Source: Pseudomonadota bacterium (GTDB lineage Bacteria > Pseudomonadota > Alphaproteobacteria > Sphingomonadales > Sphingomonadaceae). From it: 34,935 nucleotides of DNA. How positions within the stretch are numbered: position 1 is the first letter of the stretch; each line of letters starts with the position of its first letter. A model generated the notes under the pieces. That model was not told the origin of the DNA, searched no databases, and saw only the letters and a list, made by a program, of their open reading frames with translations. The stretch spans positions 1 through 34,935 of the forward strand of contig JAEZCZ010000112.1 in assembly GCA_023433305.1 (NCBI GenBank), in the 5' to 3' direction. This document shows positions 1 to 8,124 of this stretch, in pieces. The translations under genes were made by a program, and so were the position numbers.

Positions 1-717
1 CGGGCCAAGTAGCCGAAGTGTCGATTCGGCGTGGCCAATGCCTTCGACCTGGCTGATCACCGGGTAGACCAGTCCGCTGGCGCGAGGCCGGGCGGACAGC
101 CGGTCGATGGAGTCTCGCGCGGCATAGGCGGCCTCGGAAAAGCCGGTGGCGAGAGTCGCAGCGAGGTGACCGCCCGCCGAAAATCCGACGGAATATACTT
201 GCTCCGCATCGTAGCGCATCGAGCCGGCCAGGGAGCGGATGAGCCTGACGGCTCGCTGTGCGTCCTGGAGCGGTACGTCCTCTCGTTCGTCCCAGCCTTC
301 GCCCGGCAGCCGATAAACAAGCACAAACACCGTATAGCCGCGCGCCGTCATGTCGCGGGCGATGTCGGCACCCTCGTTGGCGATCGAAACGAACGTATAG
401 GCCCCACCCGGGATCGCCAGCAGCGCGCGCCCGTTCGGCTGGGCCGGGCGGAACACGCGCAGAGTCGGCATCTCGACATTGCGCACGAAGATCGGCGGAG
501 AATCCGCATCGATCGGCGGGGCCTGGAAGCCCCCGCCAGGCGGCCCCTCCGGCCAAAGCGGCAGCGAGGGCGCCTCCTGCCACGCTGCCATGGCGTCTCC
601 CGGCCAGGCCGCGCGGGCGCCGGCGCTCAGCGTCGCCGCGGCCGCAGTGAGCACGCCGGCAGCGCCCAGGAACCGGCGGCGCGGCAAGGTGGATGTTGGG
701 AAGGCCTGCTTTTCCAT
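1..717 (-). CDS. Alpha/beta hydrolase (esterase/lipase), partial
   Basis: This gene starts at the ATG at 717 and runs off the left edge, so 239 residues are visible and no stop is seen. The N-terminus has a twin-arginine-like signal (RRRFLGAAG, about residues 13-21) followed by an Ala-rich stretch, so export is likely. The fold is that of BD-FAE/acetyl-xylan-esterase-type hydrolases: an oxyanion PGGAY at about 103-107 and the nucleophile elbow GFSAGG with Ser180. The catalytic Asp and His would lie beyond the window. An AGAGGA Shine-Dalgarno precedes the ATG. It lies 23 nt downstream of the SGNH hydrolase gene on the same strand and probably shares its LacI-type operator. The fold is clear, but the substrate is not; deacylation of a carbohydrate is inferred from context. 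Confidence 0.85.
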   Translation of the reverse strand, partial: MEKQAFPTSTLPRRRFLGAAGVLTAAAATLSAGARAAWPGDAMAAWQEAPSLPLWPEGPPGGGFQAPPIDADSPPIFVRNVEMPTLRVFRPAQPNGRALLAIPGGAYTFVSIANEGADIARDMTARGYTVFVLVYRLPGEGWDEREDVPLQDAQRAVRLIRSLAGSMRYDAEQVYSVGFSAGGHLAATLATGFSEAAYAARDSIDRLSARPRASGLVYPVISQVEGIGHAESTLRLLGP

Positions 718-740
718 CGTTCCTCTACCCTGGACTGTGC

Positions 741-2027
741 TCACTCGGCGGGCCGAAAGATGTCGAGGTCGACCGCCTCGGCCATGAGCCTGTTGCCGGC
801 GTCGTTCGGGTGTACGTGGTCGCCCGGATCGATCTCGGGCCTGAGCCGGAGCGGGTCTGCTGAATCGCGTGTCGCCGCGTCGAAATCGACGACCGCGTCG
901 AACCGGCCGCCGGACCTTATCCATCCGTTGACTTCCTGGCGCATCGCTTCGCCTGGCGCGGAGTAGAACGGCAGGCCCTTGGTCGCCATCACCGTGCCGC
1001 CGGCAACTCTGATGCCATGAAGATGCGCTCGCGCGATCAATTGATCGAGCCCTTCGATAATGTCCGCCGCCGTCGCTGCCTGTGCCTTGGGCAATCCCGG
1101 CATGATCGACATGTTGATGTCGTTGATTGACGCGAGGACGATCACCCACTTCACGCCCGGCCGGCTCAGGACGTCTTCGTCGAAGCGCGCGACGATCGCA
1201 TCTCCGGTCCCGCGCCGCAGAACACGGTTGCCCGAGATTCCCGCGTTGACCACGCCCCAGCCCGCAAGGTCCGGATCCCGCTGCAATCGATCCGCCAGCA
1301 ACGACGGCCAGCTGCGGTGTTCATTGGGCGTGGTGGCATACCCTTCCGTGATCGAGTCCCCGAGGGCGACGATCGTCCCCGCGGCGGGGTCGGACGCGGG
1401 AACGCTGAGACCACGCAACCAGAAGTAGGATCCGACCACGATCGGATCGCCCAGTTCTGTGTCGGCGACACGATTTCCCGCCGCGATGAACGCCGGCACC
1501 AGGCCAAGCGCGTCGACGGTGGTCGCCCGGGTCGCCTCGGGCAAATGGACCGACACGGCGACCTCGGTGAGCGGGGGCACGGGCAGGTCGATCGGATCGC
1601 TGACCGCCTTGGCCCCGGGTTGGAGCGTCAGTCTTGCGCGCCCGCCGAACGTCACGGGGCGGCTGCTTTCGGGAACGGTCGCGCCCGCAGCCCGTGCCAG
1701 TGCGGCGTGAACGGCACCGAAAGTTACCGCCTCTCCATCCTGCGCATTTGCGAATTCCAGCCGGAAGCGGGCGCCGCCGGCCGACGTGCGGATCACCATA
1801 CGGATTGTCTGGTCTTCAAAGCCGGCCGGGTGGGGCACGAAGGGCGCTTCGGGCGGGGTGCGTTCCGACGCGGTCTCGCCGTCGCTCGCCGCCCCGAACG
1901 GCGAGAACGGCGCGGAAAGCAGTGGCAGGGGCGTGCCCCAGCTCTCGATCCAGCGCTCCTGCGCATGGCCTGGCGAGGCCGCGATCATCGCGAGCAGCAA
2001 CGTCGCGGCGAAGAGCAATGCGCGCAC
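741..2027 (-). CDS. SGNH/GDSL-family hydrolase, secreted
   Basis: A 428-residue protein that begins with a signal peptide (RALLFAATLLLAMIAASPGHA). The GTG at 2027 is chosen because GGGAG lies about 6 nt upstream and it opens directly into the signal peptide; an ATG at 2078 would add 17 residues that do not look like a leader and would overlap the operator. Residues about 25-185 form a beta-rich accessory domain, followed by an SGNH catalytic domain: block I LGDSITEG (Ser about 225), block II NAGISGNR, block III SIND, and block V DHVHPND with the catalytic Asp/His. Such enzymes are often carbohydrate O-deacylases or lipases. It is the first gene of a leftward pair with the esterase at 1-717 and has its own LacI-type operator at 2075-2086. 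The family is secure; the substrate is inferred. Confidence 0.88.
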   Translation of the reverse strand: MRALLFAATLLLAMIAASPGHAQERWIESWGTPLPLLSAPFSPFGAASDGETASERTPPEAPFVPHPAGFEDQTIRMVIRTSAGGARFRLEFANAQDGEAVTFGAVHAALARAAGATVPESSRPVTFGGRARLTLQPGAKAVSDPIDLPVPPLTEVAVSVHLPEATRATTVDALGLVPAFIAAGNRVADTELGDPIVVGSYFWLRGLSVPASDPAAGTIVALGDSITEGYATTPNEHRSWPSLLADRLQRDPDLAGWGVVNAGISGNRVLRRGTGDAIVARFDEDVLSRPGVKWVIVLASINDINMSIMPGLPKAQAATAADIIEGLDQLIARAHLHGIRVAGGTVMATKGLPFYSAPGEAMRQEVNGWIRSGGRFDAVVDFDAATRDSADPLRLRPEIDPGDHVHPNDAGNRLMAEAVDLDIFRPAE

Positions 2028-2074
2028 GGAACTCTCCCGAAAGGTGATCAGCCTAGCGCCGCCGCGGTTACACG

Positions 2075-2086
2075 GCAAACGATTGC
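2075..2086. promoter_or_regulatory. Predicted LacI-family operator O1
   Basis: GCAAACGATTGC is one mismatch from the perfect palindrome GCAATCGATTGC seen at 5605 and 9426. It lies 48 nt upstream of the GTG of the SGNH hydrolase gene. Repression by the LacI-type protein at 4443-5489 is inferred. Confidence 0.65.
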
Positions 2087-2139
2087 TCCCGAGATGGCCG
2101 GGCTCGGAATTCCGGCCCCGGCCGCACTCGCGGCAATGC

Positions 2140-2159
2140 GCGCGGCGGCCGCGCCGCGC
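2140..2159 (-). terminator. GC-rich stem-loop directly after the TonB receptor stop
   Basis: A perfect 8-bp stem (GCGCGGCG / CGCCGCGC) with a GCCG loop touches the stop codon of the leftward TonB receptor gene. No T-tract follows, so it may be a weak terminator or an mRNA 3'-end stabiliser that separates the receptor from the SGNH gene. Confidence 0.4.
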
Positions 2160-4304
2160 TCACTGCGAATTGAGGCGGAAGCGAAGCCCGACGGTGCGCG
2201 GCGTGGGTCCCGATCCGGAGAGCGGTCCGTTTGTCCCGACAAAAGTCGGTCCCCGCTCGTCGGTGAGGTTGTTGCCAATCAGAGCCAGTTCCCAGTTGTC
2301 ACGTCGGACACCCAGAGTGAGGCTCAGCAGGTTGTATGGACGGGCAACAATGCCGTTGGCCTGCAGCCGGTCTCCGCTATGGCTCAGCGCAAGGTTGCCG
2401 AATCCGTCGAAGCCGGAGCCGAGGTCGGTGTTATAGTTCGCATCGATGCGGAAGTTCTTGTCGAGGGTGTTGGTCATCCGGGTTCCGGGCCGCAGCAGAG
2501 GCTGCGCGGCGGCGATGACCGGGTTCACCGTGTCGTACTCACTGTCGTTGACGTTGCCGACGAACCCGAGGTTCAGGCCATCGACGGGCGTGCGCCAGCG
2601 AAGCTCCAGGTCGATGCCCTTGGTCGTGGCGTCACCGAAGTTGGCGAACCCGTTGACTCCGTCGATACCGCCGGTGACCGAAGTCTGAAGGTTCGTGTAC
2701 TTCAGGTGGTAGAGGTTGAGCCCGACGTTGATGGAGCGGTCCGGACTGCGCCACTTGACGCCGAACTCGTAGTTCCTCGAGGATTCAGGCTCGAGGGCGA
2801 CCGAGACGGGGACGCCCGCCATCTCGAGCGACTGGACCTGCACTCGTGACTGGACGATGCCTGGCCGAAAGCCCGTGGCGGCGGAAATGAACATGGTCAG
2901 GTCGTCGGTCGGGAGATAGGATAGATTCAACCGCCAGGTTTGCTTGCTCTTCTTGGTCGGGACAGTTCCCGTGCTGTCCTCGAAGGCGCGCTTGTCGTGG
3001 TAGGTGCGCAACCCGACTAGAGGGATGAGCTTGCCGTCGAACAACTCGTAGCTGAGCTCGCCGAACACGGCCCAGTTCTCGGTGAGCGTGTTGTTATCAG
3101 CATCGATGAGAAGCGGGACGAGCGGCAGGTCGAGCGCGTTGTCCTGAGGCCCCTCACCGTCCTGGTATGCGGCTCCGACGAGCCAGTGCAGCGGACCGCT
3201 CGAATTCGAGTTGACCCGCACTTCCTGGGCAAACATCTTCGGAAAGAACTGACTCGAGAAGGAGCCCGCCGGCGAAATCGGAATATGGATTCCGAAGTCG
3301 CCTTCCAGGTGGCTCGTGGCGCTCGTCACGGTGAAGGCCTCGAACTCCGCGCTGGCGGTCAGGCTCCACAACGTGAAGTCTCCGTTCGAGAAGCCATCCT
3401 GTCCGGCGGTGTTCTCGAAGTACGGCGGTTCGACAGAAGCGGTGAAGCCGGTGAAGTTCTGACGCGGGCGGAAGTTCCAGTATTGCGCGCGAATGTCGAC
3501 ATTGTCCCACGGCCGGAAGAGCGCGACGACCCTGATATCCTCGTTCTTGGCCGAGTTGACATGCTCCTGGTCCGGGGTGCCGTCATAGGCTCCGAAGTAC
3601 GCATCGGCGTATCCGGCATCGCGTGAGAAGCCCCCGCTGACACGGACGGCCAGGCGGTCCTCGACGAGCGGGACCGAGATCGCTCCCGCCGAACCGTAGT
3701 TCAGGCGACCTGCACCGGTGGTCTTGGAGGCTTCCGCCTCGAAGGCATACTCGACGTCGTTCAGATCGGGATCGCGCGTGTGGAAGATGAACACGCCGCC
3801 AGACGAGCCTTGTCCGTAGAGCGTGCCCTGCGGGCCGCGCAGAACCTCGACCCGATCGATATCGATGAAACGCACGGGGGGCGCGATGCCGAAGTTGGTG
3901 ACGATGAACGGCGTCTCGTCGAGGTAGTAACCTATCGGGGAATCGCCGTTCTGGGTGACGTTGCCGCGCAAATTGTAGAAACGCGATGCATTGGATTGGC
4001 GGAACCCTTCCTGCGCGCCGGGCACGCTGGAGACTAGGTCGCCGATAGTGGTGATGTTGCGCTCCTTGAGCTCCTCACCATCGAAGGCCTGGATGGCGAG
4101 AGGGACTTCCTGAAGCGACTGGGCTCCGGTCTTTTGTGCCGTGACCACGATCTCTCCGGCGGCGACCGCTTGTCCGGACTGCGTCTCCCCTAGCTCGTCG
4201 ACGGCGGCGGCGTTCTGTGCCTCGACATCCTGAGCCAGCGCTGCATTCATCGCAAGGCTTACGGCTATGGCAACAGCCGCCGTACCCACTCGCAAGTACC
4301 TCAT
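2160..4304 (-). CDS. TonB-dependent outer-membrane receptor
   Basis: A 714-residue outer-membrane receptor. It has a signal peptide (about 1-25), a TonB box EIVVTAQ (51-57), a plug domain with the usual RGPQGTLYGQGSSGG segment, and a beta-barrel to the C-terminus. The last residue is Gln rather than the usual aromatic residue, a small oddity. The length is typical of sphingomonad sugar or siderophore receptors. It lies directly downstream of the LacI-type regulator on the same strand, with a 138-bp gap containing two operator copies and a candidate promoter. Control by a sugar-type repressor and the GH68/fructokinase genes nearby argue for uptake of a sugar or acylated sugar, as with the SuxA-type sucrose receptor of other Proteobacteria, rather than iron. 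The family is certain; the ligand is inferred. Confidence 0.92.
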   Translation of the reverse strand: MRYLRVGTAAVAIAVSLAMNAALAQDVEAQNAAAVDELGETQSGQAVAAGEIVVTAQKTGAQSLQEVPLAIQAFDGEELKERNITTIGDLVSSVPGAQEGFRQSNASRFYNLRGNVTQNGDSPIGYYLDETPFIVTNFGIAPPVRFIDIDRVEVLRGPQGTLYGQGSSGGVFIFHTRDPDLNDVEYAFEAEASKTTGAGRLNYGSAGAISVPLVEDRLAVRVSGGFSRDAGYADAYFGAYDGTPDQEHVNSAKNEDIRVVALFRPWDNVDIRAQYWNFRPRQNFTGFTASVEPPYFENTAGQDGFSNGDFTLWSLTASAEFEAFTVTSATSHLEGDFGIHIPISPAGSFSSQFFPKMFAQEVRVNSNSSGPLHWLVGAAYQDGEGPQDNALDLPLVPLLIDADNNTLTENWAVFGELSYELFDGKLIPLVGLRTYHDKRAFEDSTGTVPTKKSKQTWRLNLSYLPTDDLTMFISAATGFRPGIVQSRVQVQSLEMAGVPVSVALEPESSRNYEFGVKWRSPDRSINVGLNLYHLKYTNLQTSVTGGIDGVNGFANFGDATTKGIDLELRWRTPVDGLNLGFVGNVNDSEYDTVNPVIAAAQPLLRPGTRMTNTLDKNFRIDANYNTDLGSGFDGFGNLALSHSGDRLQANGIVARPYNLLSLTLGVRRDNWELALIGNNLTDERGPTFVGTNGPLSGSGPTPRTVGLRFRLNSQ

Positions 4305-4319
4305 GCCCTCACTCCCGTT

Positions 4320-4331
4320 TCAAACGATTGC
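4320..4331. promoter_or_regulatory. Predicted LacI-family operator O2
   Basis: TCAAACGATTGC carries the core CAAACGATTG, identical to the core of O1. It lies 16 nt upstream of the TonB receptor start and downstream of the candidate promoter, a position suited to blocking transcription. Confidence 0.6.
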
Positions 4332-4347
4332 CTTTTCCGAGGCAATC
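4326..4347 (-). promoter_or_regulatory. Leader inverted repeat overlapping operator O2
   Basis: A perfect 7-bp inverted repeat, GATTGCC / GGCAATC with an 8-nt spacer, lies in the predicted 5' leader of the receptor mRNA. One arm is half of operator O2 and the other resembles a further half-operator, so it could be an extra repressor contact or an RNA hairpin. Confidence 0.4.
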
Positions 4348-4360
4348 CTTCTAACGGCAG

Positions 4361-4387
4361 GATTTAGCAGGCAGCTCACTCTGTCAA
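4361..4387 (-). promoter_or_regulatory. Candidate promoter of the TonB receptor gene
   Basis: On the minus strand, TTGACA (4387-4382) is followed after 15 nt by TAAATC (4366-4361). The -35 is consensus but the spacing is short. It sits between operators O3 and O2. Confidence 0.35.
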
Positions 4388-4397
4388 TCGAAATTAG

Positions 4398-4409
4398 ACA
4401 ATCGATTGC
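4398..4409. promoter_or_regulatory. Predicted LacI-family operator O3
   Basis: ACAATCGATTGC contains the perfect palindrome CAATCGATTG. It lies upstream of the candidate receptor promoter, with its centre 78 bp from that of O2, so DNA looping by a LacI dimer pair is possible but unproven. Confidence 0.7.
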
Positions 4410-4442
4410 ACGCCGCTGCGCTTGCTTGTGCATGGACGCTCC

Positions 4443-5489
4443 TCAAGAGGACAGCGTTGACCCGCGAACGACCAGAGTCGGATCGAGTTGGACCGAGTCG
4501 ACTCGCTCCCCGGCGATCTTGCGAAAGAGCAGGTCGACAAGCGCATCCGCGCCGGTCTCGAGATCCTGCCTGATCGACGTGAGCGGAGGTGTCGTCCGGC
4601 GCGATATCTCCAGATCGTCGAATGCCACGACCTTCACGTCCTCGGGCACGCGGCGACCTCGCTCGACCAAGGCCTGGATCGCAGTCATCCCGATCGTGTC
4701 GGATGTCGCGAACACTCCATCGAGATTCTCGGCAAGGTCGAGGAAGTCGGCGATCTCCTCCCGCGCCTTTTCAGGTACGAAATGGACCGGAAGCGTGGCT
4801 CCGACTGCGCCTTTGCCGCTTTCGCGCAACGCGTCCCGGAAGCCCGCCAGACGCTGCTCGACCTCGGGCACCGACGGATCGCCGAAGAATGCGAGCTTGC
4901 GGCAGCCAAGCGAAAGAAGATGCTCCGCGGCGATCCGGCCGCCGAGGTGGTTGTCGCTGCCCACCGAAGCATAGATCTGCCCCGGCAGCGCCGCCCCCCA
5001 AACGACCATGGGTCCGTAATAGCGCGCCACGCTGTTGAGCACGTCGGACTGGTTCGACTGCCCAACGATGATCATCCCCTCGACGCGCCCGGTATCGACC
5101 TGGCGCGAGAGCCATTCCGGATCGCGCGGCACGACGCGGCTGAGCAGTAGGTCATAGCCTCGATCAGCCAGCCGATCGGCTATGTGGGCAAGGAGCGTCA
5201 TGAAAAACGGATCGGAGATATGCTGCGTCTTTTCATGCCCGAGCGGGACGATCACGCCGATCGTTCCCGTCTTCCCGGTTCGCAGGTTTCTCGCCATGCT
5301 GCTCGGCCGAAATCCCAGTTGATCGGCGAGCTTGCGAATACGTTCGCGTGTGGCGGGTGAAATCTTCCCCGAGCCCGCCAGGGCGCGTGACACGGTCGCG
5401 GCGGAGACGCCCGCGATGCGCGCCAGTTCCTGGATGTTCTGCGGGCGCGGCTGATCGGTCTCACCGGTCCTTCGCGTGCTGTTGCTCAA
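4443..5489 (-). CDS. LacI-family transcriptional regulator of the sugar locus
   Basis: A 348-residue LacI/GalR-type repressor. The helix-turn-helix lies at about 18-37 (NIQELARIAGVSAATVSRAL), followed by the hinge helix (about 65-74) and a periplasmic-binding-protein-like effector domain beginning at TIGVIVPLG. The start is a TTG at 5489 supported by GGGGAGA five nt upstream. It stands between the TonB receptor (same strand, downstream) and the divergent ceramidase-like operon. The recurrent palindrome (G)CAAWCGATTG(C) before four transcription units has the central CG typical of LacI-family operators, so this gene is the obvious local regulator. The effector is unknown; a sugar released by the locus, such as sucrose or fructose or a phosphate of one, is inferred. 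Confidence 0.93.
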   Translation of the reverse strand: MSNSTRRTGETDQPRPQNIQELARIAGVSAATVSRALAGSGKISPATRERIRKLADQLGFRPSSMARNLRTGKTGTIGVIVPLGHEKTQHISDPFFMTLLAHIADRLADRGYDLLLSRVVPRDPEWLSRQVDTGRVEGMIIVGQSNQSDVLNSVARYYGPMVVWGAALPGQIYASVGSDNHLGGRIAAEHLLSLGCRKLAFFGDPSVPEVEQRLAGFRDALRESGKGAVGATLPVHFVPEKAREEIADFLDLAENLDGVFATSDTIGMTAIQALVERGRRVPEDVKVVAFDDLEISRRTTPPLTSIRQDLETGADALVDLLFRKIAGERVDSVQLDPTLVVRGSTLSS

Positions 5490-5571
5490 GCCAATCTCCC
5501 CTAGAAACCCAACATTCGGACCAATGACGCGGCCGGGTCAAGCATCATCACGCCGGTCGGTCGCCCTTCGG

Positions 5572-5600
5572 TTGCGTTCGACAATTATTCGACGTATCCA
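5572..5600 (+). promoter_or_regulatory. Candidate promoter of the ceramidase-like operon
   Basis: TTGCGT (5572-5577) and TATCCA (5595-5600) are separated by 17 nt. Operator O4 would overlap the transcription start, which fits repression. Confidence 0.35.
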
Positions 5601-5604
5601 TAGC

Positions 5605-5616
5605 GCAATCGATTGC
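5605..5616. promoter_or_regulatory. Predicted LacI-family operator O4
   Basis: The perfect 12-bp palindrome GCAATCGATTGC lies 20 nt before the ATG at 5636, in the divergent region between the repressor gene and the rightward operon. It could serve both directions. Confidence 0.75.
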
Positions 5617-5635
5617 AGAATCGAAAGGGAGAGCA

Positions 5636-7012
5636 ATGTCCATACGCACGCGGGGCCTGACGGCTCTGAACGCGATCTTGCTCGTGCTGTCGCTCTTGGG
5701 GAGCGCATTTTCGGCAGGACGCGCAGTCGCTCAGGAAGCGCCGTCATTGCGTGCCGGGGCAACGAAAGTAGACATCACACCGGACGAACTGCCGTCAGGA
5801 TCGCGAGGCATCCTCGATCCGCTCTACGCGCGCGCCATCGTGCTCGACAACGGGCGCGCAAAGGCAGCGCTGGTCACCGTGGATTCTGGCGCAATCCCCA
5901 CGGAGATGTGGCGACGCCTCAGCGAGCGCGCACAGCGCGAGCTGAGGATTGCGGAGGAGAATTTTCTCATCACCGCGACACACACACATAGCGCACCCTT
6001 CGTCCGGGACGACGATTATGAGGAGCGCATTTTCGAGGCTGTGCGCGAAGCCGCCGCGCGGCTGCGCCCGGCAAGGATGGCGTTCGGCACGGGAACCTCG
6101 TGGATCAACGTCAACCGCAACCTCATCGATCCGGAAAACCGCCGCTGGTGGGAAGGCCCGAACTACGAGGGAATTTCGGACAAGACAGTAGGCGTCGTGC
6201 GGTTCGAAACGCCGGCGGGAGAACCAATCGGCGTCTACTACAACTATGCCGTTCATCCGGTCATCACCGGTACCCTCGACATGGTGAGCGCCGATATCCC
6301 GGGGGCCGCCTCGAACTACATTGAGGCGTCGCTAGGCGGAGATGCCGTGGCGGTCTGGTCGAGCGGCGCCTCAGGCGACCAGAATCCGATCTTTTTTAAC
6401 CAGACCTATGAGCTGCGCGAGATCCGCATCCGCGACTATGCCTCGCGCGGTGAAGACATCTCCAACGCCATGCCGCCGGGCGGCGAAGGACTGGACCGGT
6501 CCGATCCTCGGGTGCGGATGCTCCTCGATCAGCAGAAGCAGATCAACGGCGCGCTGGGGCTGATGCTCGGAGAGGAGGTGCTGCACGTCATGCGCAGCAG
6601 CCTCCAGAGGCCGCAGCAGGACATTGCGATCCGAGGCGCCAAAAAATCGGTCACTTGTCCGGGCCGACGGCGGCTCGACAAAGGACGAGCGGGGTACCCC
6701 GGCTCCTATGAGGATGCCGAGCCTGTATCGCTCCAGCTCAGCCTCCTGATGATCGGCGATGTCGTAGTCGGCGGAGTCGACGGCGAGGTATTCAATCTGA
6801 TCGCGCAGCGCTTCAAGCGCGAATCCCCGGTCAAGAACACGATGATGGCGACGCTTACCAATGGCATGGCCCGCTCCGGCTACATCCCGCACGATGCGGC
6901 CTATGCGCAACACACCTTCGAAGTCCTATCCTCTCGCCTCAAACCGGGCTGTGCGGAAGATGCCATAGTCGACGGCCTTCTCGACCTGGTGGCCCAGGTG
7001 TGGGCCGACTAG
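5636..7012 (+). CDS. Neutral/alkaline ceramidase-fold hydrolase lacking the ceramidase serine
   Basis: A 458-residue exported protein with a signal peptide (about 1-32) and the N-terminal domain of neutral ceramidases. It keeps the start strand (RAGATKVDITP), the zinc motif THTHSAP (115-121) and a probable zinc ligand in NYAVHP (His207). True neutral ceramidases carry the serine nucleophile in GDVSPN; here the matching segment reads GDQNP (247-251), with Asn in the Ser place, and the C-terminal immunoglobulin-like domain is absent. It is therefore probably a zinc hydrolase of another specificity. The ATG has an AGGGAGA Shine-Dalgarno. It is the first gene of an operon with an esterase and an MFS carrier, behind operator O4. 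Action on an acylated sugar is inferred; amidase or esterase activity remains open. Confidence 0.8.
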   Translation: MSIRTRGLTALNAILLVLSLLGSAFSAGRAVAQEAPSLRAGATKVDITPDELPSGSRGILDPLYARAIVLDNGRAKAALVTVDSGAIPTEMWRRLSERAQRELRIAEENFLITATHTHSAPFVRDDDYEERIFEAVREAAARLRPARMAFGTGTSWINVNRNLIDPENRRWWEGPNYEGISDKTVGVVRFETPAGEPIGVYYNYAVHPVITGTLDMVSADIPGAASNYIEASLGGDAVAVWSSGASGDQNPIFFNQTYELREIRIRDYASRGEDISNAMPPGGEGLDRSDPRVRMLLDQQKQINGALGLMLGEEVLHVMRSSLQRPQQDIAIRGAKKSVTCPGRRRLDKGRAGYPGSYEDAEPVSLQLSLLMIGDVVVGGVDGEVFNLIAQRFKRESPVKNTMMATLTNGMARSGYIPHDAAYAQHTFEVLSSRLKPGCAEDAIVDGLLDLVAQVWAD

Positions 7013-8124
7013 TGCGCCGCCCGGCGGTCCCGATGGGGCGCGTCCCGTTGCGCTTCGCCCTGGGAGTCTGCCTCCTGGCGGGCGGTGCCGCGCATGCTCA
7101 ATCCGCCGGTGACGAGCGCGTCGACACCGACGGCACGATCCGGATGGACGGCGTCGAAATCCCACTGTCGGGGCTCATGAGCGACGAGGCGCGCGCGTAC
7201 ATGCGCCATGTCATCGTCGACAAGCCGTTCGGCATGGCCGAGGCCGATATCGAGGCTGAACGGCGGCGCCAGGATTCGATCATGCTGCGCTTCCTCGAGC
7301 CAATGCGAGAGCGCTATTCCGTGGCTGTGGCCGAGGAGGTGGTGGGGGGCGTCCTCGTCGATGTCGTGACACCAAGCGACGGAATTGCGCCCGAGAACGC
7401 TGGCCGGGTGCTGATTAACGTCCACGGAGGAGGGTTTGTGACAGGCGCGCGCACCGCCTCGCTCGTGGAGTCGGTGCCGCTGGCGGCGCTCATGAAAATC
7501 AAGGTCGTATCTGTTGACTACCGCATGGCGCCCGAGCATCAGTTTCCGGCGGCCAGTAAGGACGTGGCGAGCGTCTATCGCGAGTTGTTGAAGTCGTACC
7601 AACCCGAACGCATCGGTCTTTACGGATGCTCCGCGGGGGGACTCCTCGCGGCCCAATCGGTTGCCTGGTTTCGCGCGAACGGTTTGCCTATGCCTGCGGC
7701 AGTAGGCGTGTTCTGCGCTTCGCTCGGTGGCTACTTCGGCGGTGACGCAACGGCGCTTGCCGGCCCCTTGAACGGAATGTTGCCGGCACGCGCAGTCGAT
7801 CGCGACGCTGCCGGTGGCAACCCGCCGCCGTCCGCCCGAGGCTATCTCGATCAGGCCAGGCGCGAAGATCCCCTTGCCTATCCAATCGCCTCCCCATCGG
7901 TTCTGGTCGGGTTTCCTCCCACATTGCTCCTCAGCGGAACGCGCTCGTTCGAATTGTCGATGGCGCTCGATTCGCACAACAAGCTGACTGAGGCCGGCGC
8001 GCAATCGCGCTTTCACGCGTGGGACGGGATGAACCACGCCTTCTTCTACAATTCGGAGCTACCCGAATCCCGAGAGGCCTACGCGATCATGGTCGATTTC
8101 TTCGAGACCCACCTTGCGAACTGA
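7012..8124 (+). CDS. HSL-type alpha/beta hydrolase (esterase), secreted
   Basis: About 370 residues with a signal peptide ending near GGAAHAQ. The hormone-sensitive-lipase family hallmarks are present: HGGGF oxyanion motif (His about 138) and GCSAGG nucleophile (Ser about 207). The catalytic His is probably in WDGMNHAFF. The segment normally reading SGTRD, with the acid Asp, reads SGTRSFEL, so the acid residue may have moved to the nearby Glu or be missing. The start is uncertain: GTG 7012 overlaps the previous stop by one base (TAGTG), while GTG 7000 and ATG 7033 are alternatives; the last gives a clean short signal peptide. It is coupled to the ceramidase-like gene and followed by an MFS gene, so it likely removes acyl groups outside the cytoplasm (inferred). 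Confidence 0.85.
   Translation: MRRPAVPMGRVPLRFALGVCLLAGGAAHAQSAGDERVDTDGTIRMDGVEIPLSGLMSDEARAYMRHVIVDKPFGMAEADIEAERRRQDSIMLRFLEPMRERYSVAVAEEVVGGVLVDVVTPSDGIAPENAGRVLINVHGGGFVTGARTASLVESVPLAALMKIKVVSVDYRMAPEHQFPAASKDVASVYRELLKSYQPERIGLYGCSAGGLLAAQSVAWFRANGLPMPAAVGVFCASLGGYFGGDATALAGPLNGMLPARAVDRDAAGGNPPPSARGYLDQARREDPLAYPIASPSVLVGFPPTLLLSGTRSFELSMALDSHNKLTEAGAQSRFHAWDGMNHAFFYNSELPESREAYAIMVDFFETHLAN

Noticed and set aside
1034..1047. Perfect palindrome CGATCAATTGATCG
   Set aside because: It lies deep in the SGNH hydrolase coding sequence and does not match the LacI-type operator core.
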